NCBI RefSeq assembly: GCF_009905375.1
Contig: NC_133649.1
Coordinates: forward strand, 226,507,275 to 226,571,274
Origin: Apium graveolens
Taxonomy: Eukaryota; Streptophyta; Magnoliopsida; Apiales; Apiaceae
DNA length: 64,000 nt
Direction: 5' to 3'
Of the stretch, positions 44,064-55,800 are shown piece after piece (position 1 is the stretch's first letter; each line of letters begins with the position of its first letter). A program made the translations under genes and the position numbers. Below the pieces are notes generated by a model. That model searched no databases, was not told where the DNA came from, and saw nothing but the letters and a program-made list of their open reading frames with translations.

Positions 44064-44675
44064 TGTTAGATATATTTGATAATGTCATGGCTAATATGTT
44101 TTATGTTTAGATTTCAGATCTTATTTGAACAGAACAAATCAGTACTTAACTGATCAGTACTTATACTGGACGTCAGAACTTAAGGGATATCAGTACTTAT
44201 GTTATCAGGAGATAAGCATCAGGAGATAGATATCAGAACTTAAGTGCTGAAGGACGATCAGATAAGGACAGTAGCTGATTAAAGTTAAGAAGATCAAGAT
44301 AAACATAAGAAGAGATATACATGAAGAAGGAATTCCGTAAAGAATGGAATACTTGGAAGGAAAGATATCTGATTGATATATATTAGGAAGCAGAATTATA
44401 TTCCATATCAATTAGCGATTATCTTGTAACTGTGTAATATATAAACACAGACATAGGGTTTACACTATAAGTGTAATCATTATCGAGAATATTATTTACT
44501 GTAACCCTAGCAGCTCTCGTGATATTTTGTTCATCACTGAGAGATAACAGTTCCAGATTGTAACAGAGTTTATTGTTTCAATAAAGTTTGTTTTCTGTTA
44601 CATAAGTTCTTAAAGTTGATTTGATTGTAATAAACACTGTATTCACCCCCTCTACAGTGAAAGTGTGACCTAACA
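44064..44675 (+). repeat. 5' LTR of element B
   Basis: tgttagatat...gtgacctaaca has TG...CA ends. A TATA-like box (aatatataaac) lies around 44436 and an aataaag signal near 44580. The repeat also contains several atcagaactt/atcagtactt motifs between 44140 and 44250. Confidence 0.97.
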
Positions 44676-44677
44676 AG

Positions 44678-44690
44678 TGGTATCAGAGCC
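44678..44690 (+). other. Primer-binding site of element B (initiator Met tRNA type)
   Basis: TGGTATCAGAGCC lies two bases after the LTR. Confidence 0.96.
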
Positions 44691-44730
44691 TTCTGTTAAC
44701 ACACATACAGTTAAAGATCCAAACACAATC

Positions 44731-47067
44731 ATGTCTGACACAGAAACTCCAACTAAGCCTACCAAAACTGAGGAATCATCAAAGACATCAACTCAGAGTC
44801 GATATGAGACTATCAGAGTTCCCATATTGAGACCATCTGAATATCCCATATGGAAGGTAAGGATGACCATGTTTCTGGAAGCAACAGATCCAGAATACCT
44901 TGATAGAATCAAGGAAGGGCCTCACAAACCTACCAAGCTCGCTGTTGTAGTTGCAGGTGAAGCAGCAAAGACCGTACCAAAGGAAAAGAGTGATTACACT
45001 GCTGAAGATATAGCATCTATTGCTAAGGATGCCAAGGTACGACACTTATTGTATAGTGCCATTGATAATGTAATGTCAAATAGGGTAATCAACTGCAAGA
45101 CTGCTAAGGAGATATGGGATGCACTGGAGACAAGGTGTCAAGGAACTGAAACAGTTAAGAAGAACAGGAAGACAATACTCACTCAAGAGTATGAACACTT
45201 TGACTCTAGAACTAATGAGTCATTGACTGATGTATATGATAGATTTGTCAAACTCTTGAATGACTTGTCATTGGTTAATAAGGAGTATGATCTTGAAGAT
45301 ACAAACCTTAAATTCCTGTTAGCTCTTCCTGAATGTTGGGATTTGAAGGCAACAACAATAAGAGACAACTACAATCTTGATGAAACAACTCTTGATGAAA
45401 TCTATGGAATGCTCAAGACTCATGAACTTGAGATGGAACAAAGAAGCAAGAGGAAAGGAGGAAAGTCAAGGACAGTTGCTCTCAAGGCTGAAGAGGAATC
45501 CCCCAAACCACCTTCCTCAAAGAAAGACAAGGGTAAAGCTCTTATCATAAAGTCTGATACTGAGTCATCAAGTTCTGAGAGTGATGATGACTCAGATTCT
45601 GAAAGCTTGCCTGAAACTGATGCTGATGAGGAGATGATGAAGCTGTGTGCTCTTATGGTGAAAGGAATCACAAAGATTGCATACAGGAAGTTCAGGAAGG
45701 GAAAGAAGTTTTCCAGGAAAGGCATAAGTTCTGATAAGAAGAATTTCAGAAGATCTGAAGGAAGAGGAGGAAAGTCTGACAGAGGAGATTACGCTAATGT
45801 TAAATGTTATAATTGTGGTGAGAAAGGCCACATATCTCCTGATTGCAAGAAGACCAAGAGTGACAAAGGCAAAGCTCTTGTCACAAAGCAGAAAAGCTGG
45901 ACAGACACCTCAGACTCTGAAAGTGAGGAGAACTATGCATTGATGGCAAATGCTGATAAATCAAGTTCTGAGAGCAGTTCTGAAGCTGCTGAAACAAAGG
46001 TACCTCAGACTACTTATGCTTTTCATACTGATGATATTAATGAGTTGAGAAGATATCTTAAAACCATGTTTGTTAGTTATAGAGATCAAACTTTAACATG
46101 TGAAAGATTAACTTCTGAAAATCTTGCTTTTAGGAAAAGAAATGATTTCTTAGAAAAAGAGTTAGTCATGTTCCATCAAACTCAGAAGGATAGAGATGAT
46201 GCTTTTTATGTTAGGGATGAAGTGCTAAAAATGAATGAATCCCTAAAAACTGAGTTAGGAAAGGAGAGAGAGATTATCAGAACTTGGACTAACTCTGGCA
46301 AAACAACTCAAAATTTGCTAAGCAGTGGAAACTGGAAAGAGGGCTTAGGTTATGGAGAAAATAAAAATGAAAAAGGAACTGTAGAAATTAAGCCTGTTGA
46401 TAAGCAAAAGCCGAAGTTAAAACCTGTTAAGTTTGTAACTGAAAAATCTGAAAATGAGAAATCAGAAGTTAAAAAGGAATTAGCTTCTGACAAACTAAAA
46501 CAGGAAAAGACAGCTGAAGTTAACATAGGCTTAATGACAAAGAAGCAGCTTAAGCATAAGCTGAAAGATGTTAAGAATGCAAACAAGGTAAAATCACCTA
46601 GGAAAAACAGGAATGGAAAGGAAGGTGTGAATAAAAGCAATAACTATAAATCTGTTCCTGATGCTCCTAGGAAAGCGTGTCATAACTGTGGAAGTTCTAA
46701 CCATCTGGCTTCTTTTTGCAGGAAGAATAAGAATATTAACTCCTTATCTACAAAATCAGGAGTTAAGAGTCAGTCTGTTAGATACAAACCACAAGATCCT
46801 TGTTTTCATTGTGGTAGTTTATGGCATTCCATTTATACTTGTAAGGAATATCATAGTTTGTACTATGATTATTATCAAATAAAACCTTCTTTAAAGAAAG
46901 TTTCTGTTGTTCCTTCTAGTGTAAGTTCTGATTCAAAGTCTGGTAGTATAAGTTCTGATAAGAAAACTGTTAACATAAAATCTGATGCTAAATCCGCTGC
47001 AAATGTTAACAAACCTAAAAAGGCCAAAGGATCCAAGCAAGTCTGGGTCCTTAAAACTAATAATTAG
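44731..47067 (+). CDS. Gag of copia element B
   Basis: I place the start at ATG 44731 (M-S-D-T-E-T-P), giving 778 residues; the frame is open further upstream but only through the PBS. Residues 25-240 form a UBN2-type copia capsid (Y-P-I-W-K-V-R-M, A-K-E-I-W-D-A-L, L-E-M-E-Q). Three zinc knuckles follow: C-Y-N-C-G-E-K-G-H-I-S-P-D-C, C-H-N-C-G-S-S-N-H-L-A-S-F-C and C-F-H-C-G-S-L-W-H-S-I-Y-T-C. Acidic Ser-rich segments (S-S-S-E-S-D-D-D) and a coiled coil lie between the first two. The protein would build the particle and bind RNA. It ends with TAG; a TGA and then pol follow in the same frame. Confidence 0.95.
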   Translation: MSDTETPTKPTKTEESSKTSTQSRYETIRVPILRPSEYPIWKVRMTMFLEATDPEYLDRIKEGPHKPTKLAVVVAGEAAKTVPKEKSDYTAEDIASIAKDAKVRHLLYSAIDNVMSNRVINCKTAKEIWDALETRCQGTETVKKNRKTILTQEYEHFDSRTNESLTDVYDRFVKLLNDLSLVNKEYDLEDTNLKFLLALPECWDLKATTIRDNYNLDETTLDEIYGMLKTHELEMEQRSKRKGGKSRTVALKAEEESPKPPSSKKDKGKALIIKSDTESSSSESDDDSDSESLPETDADEEMMKLCALMVKGITKIAYRKFRKGKKFSRKGISSDKKNFRRSEGRGGKSDRGDYANVKCYNCGEKGHISPDCKKTKSDKGKALVTKQKSWTDTSDSESEENYALMANADKSSSESSSEAAETKVPQTTYAFHTDDINELRRYLKTMFVSYRDQTLTCERLTSENLAFRKRNDFLEKELVMFHQTQKDRDDAFYVRDEVLKMNESLKTELGKEREIIRTWTNSGKTTQNLLSSGNWKEGLGYGENKNEKGTVEIKPVDKQKPKLKPVKFVTEKSENEKSEVKKELASDKLKQEKTAEVNIGLMTKKQLKHKLKDVKNANKVKSPRKNRNGKEGVNKSNNYKSVPDAPRKACHNCGSSNHLASFCRKNKNINSLSTKSGVKSQSVRYKPQDPCFHCGSLWHSIYTCKEYHSLYYDYYQIKPSLKKVSVVPSSVSSDSKSGSISSDKKTVNIKSDAKSAANVNKPKKAKGSKQVWVLKTNN

Positions 47068-47079
47068 TGGTCTTTTTGA

Positions 47080-50000
47080 TTGCAGGGCAACAGGAAAAAT
47101 ATTTTAGTTCTGGACAGTGGATGTTCAGGACATATGACTGGAAATAAGGCCCTGCTATCAGACTTTGTGGAGAAAGCTGGCCCAAGTGTTTCTTATGGAG
47201 ATGGCAACATTGGAAAAACTTTGGGATATGGCAATATCAATCTTGGGAATGTCATCATTAAAGATGTAGCTCTGGTCTCAGGACTTAAACACAACTTACT
47301 GAGTATAAGTCAAATCTGTGACAGAGGTTATCATGTTGATTTCTTTGCAGAACATTGTGAAATAGTTAGTAAATCTAAAGAAAAAATTGTTCTGAAGGGA
47401 TTCAGGCGTGGTAACATTTATGAAGCTAAGCTTTCAACAAGTTCTGATGGTTCTGCAATCTGTTTAGTGAGTAGAGCCTCAACTGAAGAAAGCTGGAATT
47501 AGCACAAGAAACTCTCTCATTTAAACTTCAACAAGATAAATGAACTGATCAAGAAAGATCTTGTGAGAGGACTGCCAAAATCAGTGTTTGTTCCTGATGG
47601 TCTTTGTGACTCATGTCAGAAGGCTAAACAAAGAAAATCTTCGTTCAAGAGCAAGACTGAATCATCAATTCTTGAGCCTTATTATCTGCTTCATGTTGAT
47701 CTATTTGGTCCAGTGAATGTCATGTCTATTGCAAAGAAGAAATATGCGTTGGTCATAGTAGATGAGTTCACCAGATACACATGGGTGTATTTCTTGCACA
47801 CAAAAAGTGAAACTGCATCTATCCTGATTGATCATGTCAAACATCTGGATAAATTGATCACAGATTCTGTGAAAATTTTGAGAAGTGATAATGGCACTGA
47901 ATTCAAGAATCTGATAATGGAAGAGTTCTGCAAAAATCATGGAATAAAGCAGGAATTTTCTGCTCCTGGAACTCCACAGCAAAATGGAGTTGTTGAAAGG
48001 AAGAATAGAACTCTCATTGAAGCTGCACGAACAATGCTTGAAGAAGCAAAGCTTCCAACCTATTTCTGGGCTGAAGCTGTGCAGACTGCTTGTTTTACTC
48101 AAAATGCAACACTCATTAACAAGCATGGAAAAACACCATATGAGATGGTGAAGAACAAGAAGCCAAATCTCAAATACTTTCATGTATTTGGATGTAAGTG
48201 TTTTGTTCTCAAGACTCATCATGAACAGCTATCCAAGTTTGATCTAAAAGCTGATGAGGGAATCTTTGTTGGATATCCACTTTCTACAAAAGCCTTCAGA
48301 GTCTATAATTTGAGAACAAAAGTGGTCATGGAATCTATCAATGTCTCTTTTGATGACAAGAAGATCACTGGACTTGAAGATTGCATTGATCATGATCAGC
48401 TGAGATTTGAAAATGAAGAATCATATTCTGATACCTCAAGTCCTGACAGTCTAAGTCCTGATACTGTAAATTCTGATGGATTAAACTCTGATGTTATTGA
48501 AACTGTGGTGACTACGTCAAAGGAAGATGCACCAATGCAGGGGGAGCATACTCAAGATATTATCACATCTCAAGAAGCATCAGAACATACATCTGGCTCT
48601 TCAAATTCTGATTCGTCAAGTTCTGATAAGCCAAGTACTGACAGTACTGAAAATCTAAATACTGAAGGATCCAACTCAGAGAGCATAGTTTCAGGGGGAG
48701 CATCAGAAAATGAAACCGAAGACAGCATGAATCATAGGGGAGCATCCAGTTCTAGAGAAAATCTTCCATCTGCAAGGAAGTGGACAAAATCACATACACC
48801 TGACTTGATAATTGGAAATCCCGAGGCAGGTGTCAGAACTAGAACAGGTACTTCGAATGAATGTCTTTACAATTCTTTTCTTTCTCAGTCTGAGCCAAAG
48901 AAAGTGGAAGAAGCTCTTCAAGATGCTGATTGGGTGCAAGCAATGCAGGAAGAGTTGAATGAATTTGAAAGAAACAAAGTCTGGACCTTAGTGCCAAGAC
49001 CTAAGAATAGATCGGTTGTTGGTACAAAGTGGGTATTCAGAAACAAAACTGACAGTGATGGCATAATTGTAAGGAACAAGGCAAGGCTGGTTGCAAAAGG
49101 ATATTCTCAACAGGAGGGAATTGACTATGATGAAACATTTGCGCCAGTTGCTAGGTTAGAAGCCATAAGGATATTCATGGCTTATGCTGCTCACAAAAAG
49201 TTTACTGTCTTTCAAATGGATGTGAAAAGTGCTTTTTTCAATGGAGAATTGGAAGAGGAAGTATATGTTGAACAACCTCCAGGCTTTGTAGATTCCAAAC
49301 ATCCAGATTATGTCTACAGGCTTGATAAAGCACTTTATGGACTTAAGCAAGCTCCTAGAGCATGGTATGAGACTTTAGCTCAGTTTCTTCTGGAAAGTGG
49401 ATTCAATAGAGGAACTATTGACAAAACATTGTTCTATCTCAACCATGGCAAGGACTTACTTTTGATCCAGATTTATGTTGATGATATTATTTTTGGGTCT
49501 CCAAATGACAAACTTTGCAAAAAGTTTGCCAAACTAATGCAGTCAAGATATCAGATGAGTATGATGGGAGAACTTAGTTATTTTCTGGGCCTTCAAGTCA
49601 AGCAGAGTGAAGAAGGAACTTTTATTTGTCAATCTAAGTACACCAGAAACTTGCTGAAGAAATTTGTAATGCAAGACTGTTCAAGTGCATCCACTCCCAT
49701 GGCCACTGCAACAAAACTGGATAAGGATACTGGTAATTCAGTAGATATTACTGATTACAGAGGTATGATTGGCTCACTTCTCTATCTAACTGCTAGTAGA
49801 CCAGATATCATGTTTGCTACCTGTCTTTGTGCAAGATTTCAAGCAGATCCAAGAGAACCTCACTTAACAGCTGTAAAAAGAATCTTTAAGTATCTTAAAG
49901 GAACAGCTGATCTAGGATTATGGTATCCTAGAGAATCAGATTTTAAATTAATAGGTTACTCAGATGCAGATTTTGCAGGTTGCAAAATTGATAGGAAAAG

Positions 50001-50430
50001 CACAAGTGGTAGCTGCCAATTTCTTGGAGGCAGGTTGGTTTCTTGGTATAGCAAGAAACAAAAGTCAATTTCCACATCAACTACAGAAGCAGAGTATATT
50101 GCTGCAGGAAGCTGCTGTGCACAGATTCTTTGGATGAAGAATCAGTTACTGGATTATGGGTTAACATATTTCAAAATCCCTATTTACTGTGATAATCAAA
50201 GTGCTATTGCTATGACAGGTAATCCAGTTCAACACTCTATGACAAAGCACATTAGCATCAGGTACCATTTCATCAGGGAACATGTGGATGAAGGTACAGT
50301 GGAATTGCATTTTGTTCCCACAGATCAACAAGTAGCAGATATCTTCACAAAACCACTGTGTGAAGCTACCTTTACAAAATTGGTAAATGAACTTGGAATG
50401 ATTTCAGGTTCTTTCTCTAAATCTGCTTAA
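47080..50430 (+). pseudogene. Pol of copia element B: intact except for one nonsense codon
   Basis: This is one frame of about 1116 codons, in frame with gag, with protease (L-V-L-D-S-G-C near residue 12), pre-integrase H-K-K-L-S-H and integrase. The three integrase acids D207, D270 and E306 (numbered from 47080) have 35 residues between the last two. RVT_2 reverse transcriptase follows with intact Y-V-D-D, then RNase H ([13 protein letters not shown]) and the copia end F-T-K-P-L. The break is TAG at 47500-47502, in E-S-W-N-stop-H-K-K, where A reads W-L-W-H-K-K. The linker at 48420-48700 is Ser/Asp-rich from repeated tctgat motifs. There is no ATG near the start; pol must be made by readthrough, frameshift or splicing. 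Confidence 0.94.
48420..48700 (+). repeat. TTCTGAT motif repeats in the pol linker of B
   Basis: About ten variants of a(a/g)ttctgat or agtcctgat occur in the integrase-RT linker and encode repeated Ser-Asp. They occupy the same place as the ATCCGTTGA repeats in element A (9640-9785). Confidence 0.8.
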
Positions 50431-51760
50431 ACTTGTTCTATGTTATCAGACTTTATGATCAGTATTTACAGAATTAATCTCCTTGTATATTCTGTGCATT
50501 AATTGATAAATGTTTTTAAGTACTGACTGTTGTCTGATACATATCTTTTAACTCTAATAAGTGATATATCTGTTTAAGTAATCATTCTATCCTATGAGGA
50601 TAATTGTGCTAGATACTGACCTACTAGTCTTCAATAAACAAATGATCCCATGAAAGAAGTAATTATTTCTGTGGAAATCTTATGACACAAGCAAATTCTG
50701 ATACTTGAGCTTAGTTTAGTTTACTTTATTCATCTTATTACTAAGTCCCAAATTAGAATAATGCTACTCATCTGTTTAAGTTCTGATTCTAGTAAAACTG
50801 CTGAATGTACTAAGTGCTGATAAACCTCACTTATCAAAAGAAGAAGAACAAGAATCAACGAATAATATCAGGTACTCCTTTGAGATCTAGAGTAAAAATG
50901 TGAATGGGACGACCCAAGTGCATAGCTGGTATTAAGTAAATATGCATTAGAAAAGCAAAATATTTTTCTTGGTGACTGTTCACACTCTATGATTACTGGA
51001 GAAATACACTGATAATAGCATAAATTCTGATAAGCAGTCGTGACTCACTTACACTGAGAAGCAACTGTAAAAGAGAATTTTAAAGATGCATAAAATTAGC
51101 ACAAAAATAGTTGAGGTGGACTCATGCATGAACTCATTTATCAGTAGGTTTCAGGATAATGACAGCTCTTTAGAAAAATTTTAATTATGACTTATTTCTA
51201 AGATGTACTGAAGTAAATCAGACTTTACTCTTTATTAGTTATTTAGCTTAATGCACACACAAATCACTCCATATGAATGATGAAATTTTTGTGGTGGTCT
51301 ATGTTCTTTTAGACAAACAGTCACTGTGTCCCTTTGCACAAATTCTGAGGACACGTTCTAGTTATATGGTCTGATGATTAAGTCCTGAAGACTATAACTC
51401 AGAACTTGTATGAAAACTTACTAAGATAGATATTCCTTGTTCGAGTTAAGACATTATGTTCTGATGACTGTTAAGTTCTGGTATAGGTCTAAGTTCTGAT
51501 TTTTCAGTCTAACCCTTTACTTGACTTATCTGTGAGTAAAATTTGGTAACAGTCTCAGATTAATTTCGAAATGTTGAAGTGGAAGATTAATAGTCTATGG
51601 TTAAAACATAATAGCACTCGTCCTTGAACAGTTCACTCTTGTTACATGTGCACATTCCTTTTCCAATGACTATTATTCTTTTTCAAGTCTAGGGAGACGA
51701 GGTAGACTTAACTCTATCTGTCAGCATTAAATATCTTCGCGTCTCCTGGCATTCTCTTGC
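50431..51760. other. Non-coding spacer of B after pol
   Basis: About 1.3 kb is without an ORF of note but rich in taagttctgata-like motifs and their inverted forms. This spacer is absent from element A, where pol and ORF3 are about 530 bp apart. Confidence 0.7.
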
Positions 51761-51769
51761 CTATATAAT
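51761..51769 (+). promoter_or_regulatory. TATA-like box before the small ORF of B
   Basis: gcCTATATAATc lies 73-80 nt upstream of the ATG at 51842, with a CT-rich, ATG-free leader between. Spacing and composition are those of a plant core promoter. Confidence 0.5.
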
Positions 51770-51841
51770 CAACCACTTCACTTTAGCCCTTTCATCAATT
51801 TTTCTCACAATCTAAACTTCATATTCTTTTTCAAAAGCATC

Positions 51842-52117
51842 ATGGTTCGATACAATATGTTTTTGAATTACCAAAATTTTCATATGGAGCTTAGCTGCGC
51901 CGACTGGCAGCAGGAGTGGCATGTAACTGCCATTCCTGAAGAAATATGGGGCTCTGTCCCACAGGAGGTGCTGAACCAACTTCTGTTCTTCGAGATGGAC
52001 TACCAGCTTCATCTTGATCGATTGGAGGCGGAACGGCGGGAAGCTATCCGTCAGCAAGAGCGAATCATTCGACTCGCTATCTTGTTTGTCGAAGATAGGA
52101 AGAGGAAGATGACTTAA
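51842..52117 (+). CDS. 91-residue ORF of unknown function inside element B
   Basis: ATG at 51842 (context agcatcATGG) encodes a 91-residue acidic/basic helical protein. Features are a W-Q-Q-E-W motif near residue 23, P-E-E-I-W, and a long Arg/Glu-rich amphipathic helix (L-E-A-E-R-R-E-A-I-R-Q-Q-E-R). It is preceded by a TATA-like box and followed by an AT-rich 3' region (gtattattttg, about 52250). The base composition of the ORF, with gc-rich codons (cggcgggaagc), differs from the AT-rich flanks. I do not recognise the protein. It lies between pol and ORF3 and has no counterpart in element A, so it may be a captured host gene or a private element gene. It could also be a chance ORF. Confidence 0.5.
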   Translation: MVRYNMFLNYQNFHMELSCADWQQEWHVTAIPEEIWGSVPQEVLNQLLFFEMDYQLHLDRLEAERREAIRQQERIIRLAILFVEDRKRKMT

Positions 52118-52710
52118 TCTCGTCTTCTTCCTGTTCTTCTTCATCCTCAGCGTTGTCAGGCTTCTTCGCTAGGACTAAGGCTGTTGATGTTAGATTTAGA
52201 AGCTTAGGACAAGAATGTAAAAGTTCTGATGTAATTTCAATTTCATCAATGTATTATTTTGATATATTAATGGAATTTGTTTTAAGTCTTATGATCTTGT
52301 CGCTGAGAAATTTTGATATGCATTGATAAATCCTGATAAATATTCTGATGATCGTATAAATTGTGTCTGATTTTAAGTTCTGATAATGTTTTATCAGTAC
52401 TTACTTAACTGATTGATTTTACTCATTCTCACACACAGTTTTTTTTTCGGAATATTAATATTGCAGAGTAACATATTTGAATTAGTGGGAACAGTTTCAA
52501 TTTTAAATTAAAACTGATTCACCTTGATTAATGGAATCTAGGTAAGTGAAACGGTTTGTTTTTCCTTGAAAAACTGCAAGTGGGTGGTAATTATTCCTTA
52601 TTTACCGTGCCCATTACTTTTTGCTTTCTCTATGTAAAACAGGTGTCAAGGTATTTCCCACTACTTTTAAATGCATGTCTGCCATGTGTCCTCAAAGGTT
52701 ACGTTTTGTG

Positions 52711-52720
52711 TATAAGTAAA
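52711..52720 (+). promoter_or_regulatory. TATA-like box upstream of ORF3 in element B
   Basis: gtgTATAAGTAAAag lies about 150 nt before ORF3, followed by a pyrimidine-rich leader (tatctctctctttactttt). AG acceptor-like sites are also present (cttttcag at about 52815, cattacag at about 52840), so a spliced leader is an alternative to an internal promoter. Confidence 0.45.
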
Positions 52721-52865
52721 AGAGAGCAAAGATTGTCAAATCTTTTATTTACCATTATATTTTATCTCTCTCTTTACTTTTAACCTCTCTCATCTCCTGA
52801 CGAATTTCTTTTCAGAGGCATTTTCTCAAACACATTACAGGTTACCGTTTTCTTATCAAAACATA

Positions 52866-55800
52866 ATGGCACCCAAGGACATTCTCTTTGATGGAGCAAA
52901 GTTTGTTCCTAATAACTTCTCTGCGATACTACACACTACAGAGGCACCCTCTGAATTTCATTTTATTCAAGACTTTCTCACAAGTTCTGATATTGGGTTT
53001 GCTCTAACTGAGCCTACATCAATTTCTGGGGTTCAAGTACTGGAGTTTTGGAGGAGTGGAGTATATGACAATGGTGGTGCTCACGGGTCCCCAAGTTTAA
53101 TATTTTCATCATGGGAAAATGAGTATGTTGTGACTCTGTCTACGGTTAGACAGGCATTACAGCTTCCTGAGGACTGTGTTTATTCTACTGTTGATGACTC
53201 AGTTCTTCAAAATATGATGGTTAGTCTGGGATATGAAGGGACATTGACCAAGCTTGGACAGTTGAAGAGATCCTTCATACGGAGGGAATGGAGTTTCTTC
53301 TTTGATTGCATTACCAAAGCTTTCGCCAACAAATGTACAAATTTTGATGCAATTCCCATATTCAGCCAACAAATCGGGTATGCACTTCTAAATCACACTG
53401 ATTTTGATTATGCACGTGCAGTTTTGGGTTCTATTGGGGATAGGATGACAGAAGATCGCAATACTGTATATTTTGCAAGATTTTGTCAGCTTATTTATAA
53501 TTTTTGTTGTAATTCCCCCCAAAATTTTGGTGATCTCATTCCATCTTTCAGAATAGCTAAGAGAGCTTTTACTGATTTATTATCTTCTGATAATAAAAAG
53601 GCTGTGTTAAGACCCCTCTTAATACCTTTATCTGTCAAACAAGCCTTAATCACCTATGATCCTGTTAAGTACACTGCACTTTATCCTGATGTTCAAACAT
53701 CAGAACCTGGTTCATCAGCACCTACCATCTCTACTCAGCCACCTCAAACCTCTCAACCATCTCTCAGAACATATCTCAAGTCCTATGTGAAACCTACATC
53801 TTCCAAGCCAAAGAGAACAAAGACTGTTTCTCACACACCTCAGAAGAAGAGGAGGATCACCTTGAGAGATGACTCAGATTCTGAGGAACCGATTCTTTCT
53901 TCAGAACCTGTGGTAACTGCAGCTGAGAAAAAGATTTCTCAGAAGGATTCTGAACTTGGAGGATCTAAGCTTCTCAAGAGGCTTAGAAAAATGACAATTC
54001 CTGACACTTCCAAGGACTCTAAATTACCAAGGACATACAAGAAACAGAGGGCAAAAAGGCCAGTTTCAGATGATGATGAGGAAGCAGCTAAGGAAGGGGA
54101 TCAGGAATCTCTGATCTCACAAGAAAAAGAATTTGCTCCAGTTACTTCTTCTCCATCCACTCCATCTCAGGAAACTGTATCTGACAAGGCTAATTTCCCA
54201 TCTGTGTCTCTTGGTCATCAAGGCACAAGTGCTGATAATGCTGATCAACACTTAGTTGTGCCTGGAGTAATTTTCTTAGAAGCTCCAACAGCAACAAATC
54301 TTTTGCCAACAACTGTTACTGATGCTATTAAAACTCCGGAATTATCTAAGTCACCTTCTCTGCATCTAGACACTGATGATCAGACTTTAGGTGAGCATCA
54401 GGATTTGGCTATTGATCAGAACTTAGCATCAGATCAGCAATTAGAGGATGCTGACGCCTCCATTGCTACTCACACTGCTATTATATCAGATGATACTGAT
54501 TCTATAAGTTCTGATGCTGCACATGCTGGAGATACTGGTGATGCTGCTCCAACTGCAAATACTGATGCAGCAGGTCCTTCAGGACACATTCCTCTTTCAA
54601 AGTCTGAACTAGTAAAGAAGTATGTTACAGAGGAACCACCAGTGCCTTGGAGTGAAACTCCTGCAGGACAGGAGTGGACTAAGGAATGGAACTCAGTCTC
54701 ATGTATTCCATCTGCGTTACATCTTACTGAGCACTTTACTAAAGCTGATGAAATGTTAAATTCTGATGATTTCAAAGCTCAGCTTCGTGTCACTGCATTG
54801 AGTACTAAACATCTACAAGGTCTTCATTCAACTACTCATGCCGAAATACACAAGATTCAGGAGAACTTTACCAAACAAGAACAAGTTTGGAAACTTGATA
54901 AGAAAAAGTTCTTTCAACCATCTATGGACAGGATTGCTTATATTGAGAAGACTCAAGATCGCCAACAAGCACAGATTGATAAAATTCTGCAAAATCAAGC
55001 TTCTCAGCAATCACAACTGACAGAAATCCAATCTTCAGTGGAATTGCTTATCTCTCTTCTACTTCCTGCTGATGCCAAAAAGGGGGAGAAAGTGATTAAG
55101 TCCAAATGCAAGGATGACAAGACACTGCAAGGAAAGGATGATGAAAAAGATGACCAAGGAAACTCTGGAATGGGTGGAGGTCATAGTCAAAGTAAAAGAT
55201 TCTCATCAAGAAATGCTGAAATTGCAAGTCACAGGATAAGTTCTGATACTGGGAAGAGATTAAGTTCTGATACTGGTAAAAGAATAAATTCTGATGAACT
55301 TCTAGATCTTGATGAAGAAATGTCAAGACAGTTATTTCTTCAAGAAAATCCAGGAATAGACTTGGAAAGTTTAAAGGAAGAAGAAGCTAGACTTAAATCA
55401 GAGAAAGTCACATCTAAATCCGAAGCTTCTGGTAAAAAGTCACTTCCAAAACTGAAAGGTATTGTGATTAAAGAAAAGGCACAAACTGAAGCAACATTTG
55501 CTAAATCACAACCAAAGATAGATCCAAGATCTAAGGGTAAAGAAAAGGTTGGTGAACCTGTTAAAGTCTATGTACCTCCTGAAGATGAAGAAATTACTGA
55601 TGACAAAGATAATCTTGCTCTGACTTCAAGAAAAGTTCTTAAAACAACCTCTGACACAGCTCAAGTTGTTCAGAGTCAAGAAATTAAAAGTTCTGATATT
55701 CAAAAGAAGCAAGTAACCTCTGACACAGCTCAAGTTAACTTGATATCAGAAGGAAGATCAAATACACTCCTACCAGGATTCACTAAAGCAAAACAAACTC

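Noticed and set aside
44677..44730. Gag start at GTG 44677
   Set aside because: It would begin in the primer-binding site with a non-ATG codon; the first ATG in frame is at 44731.
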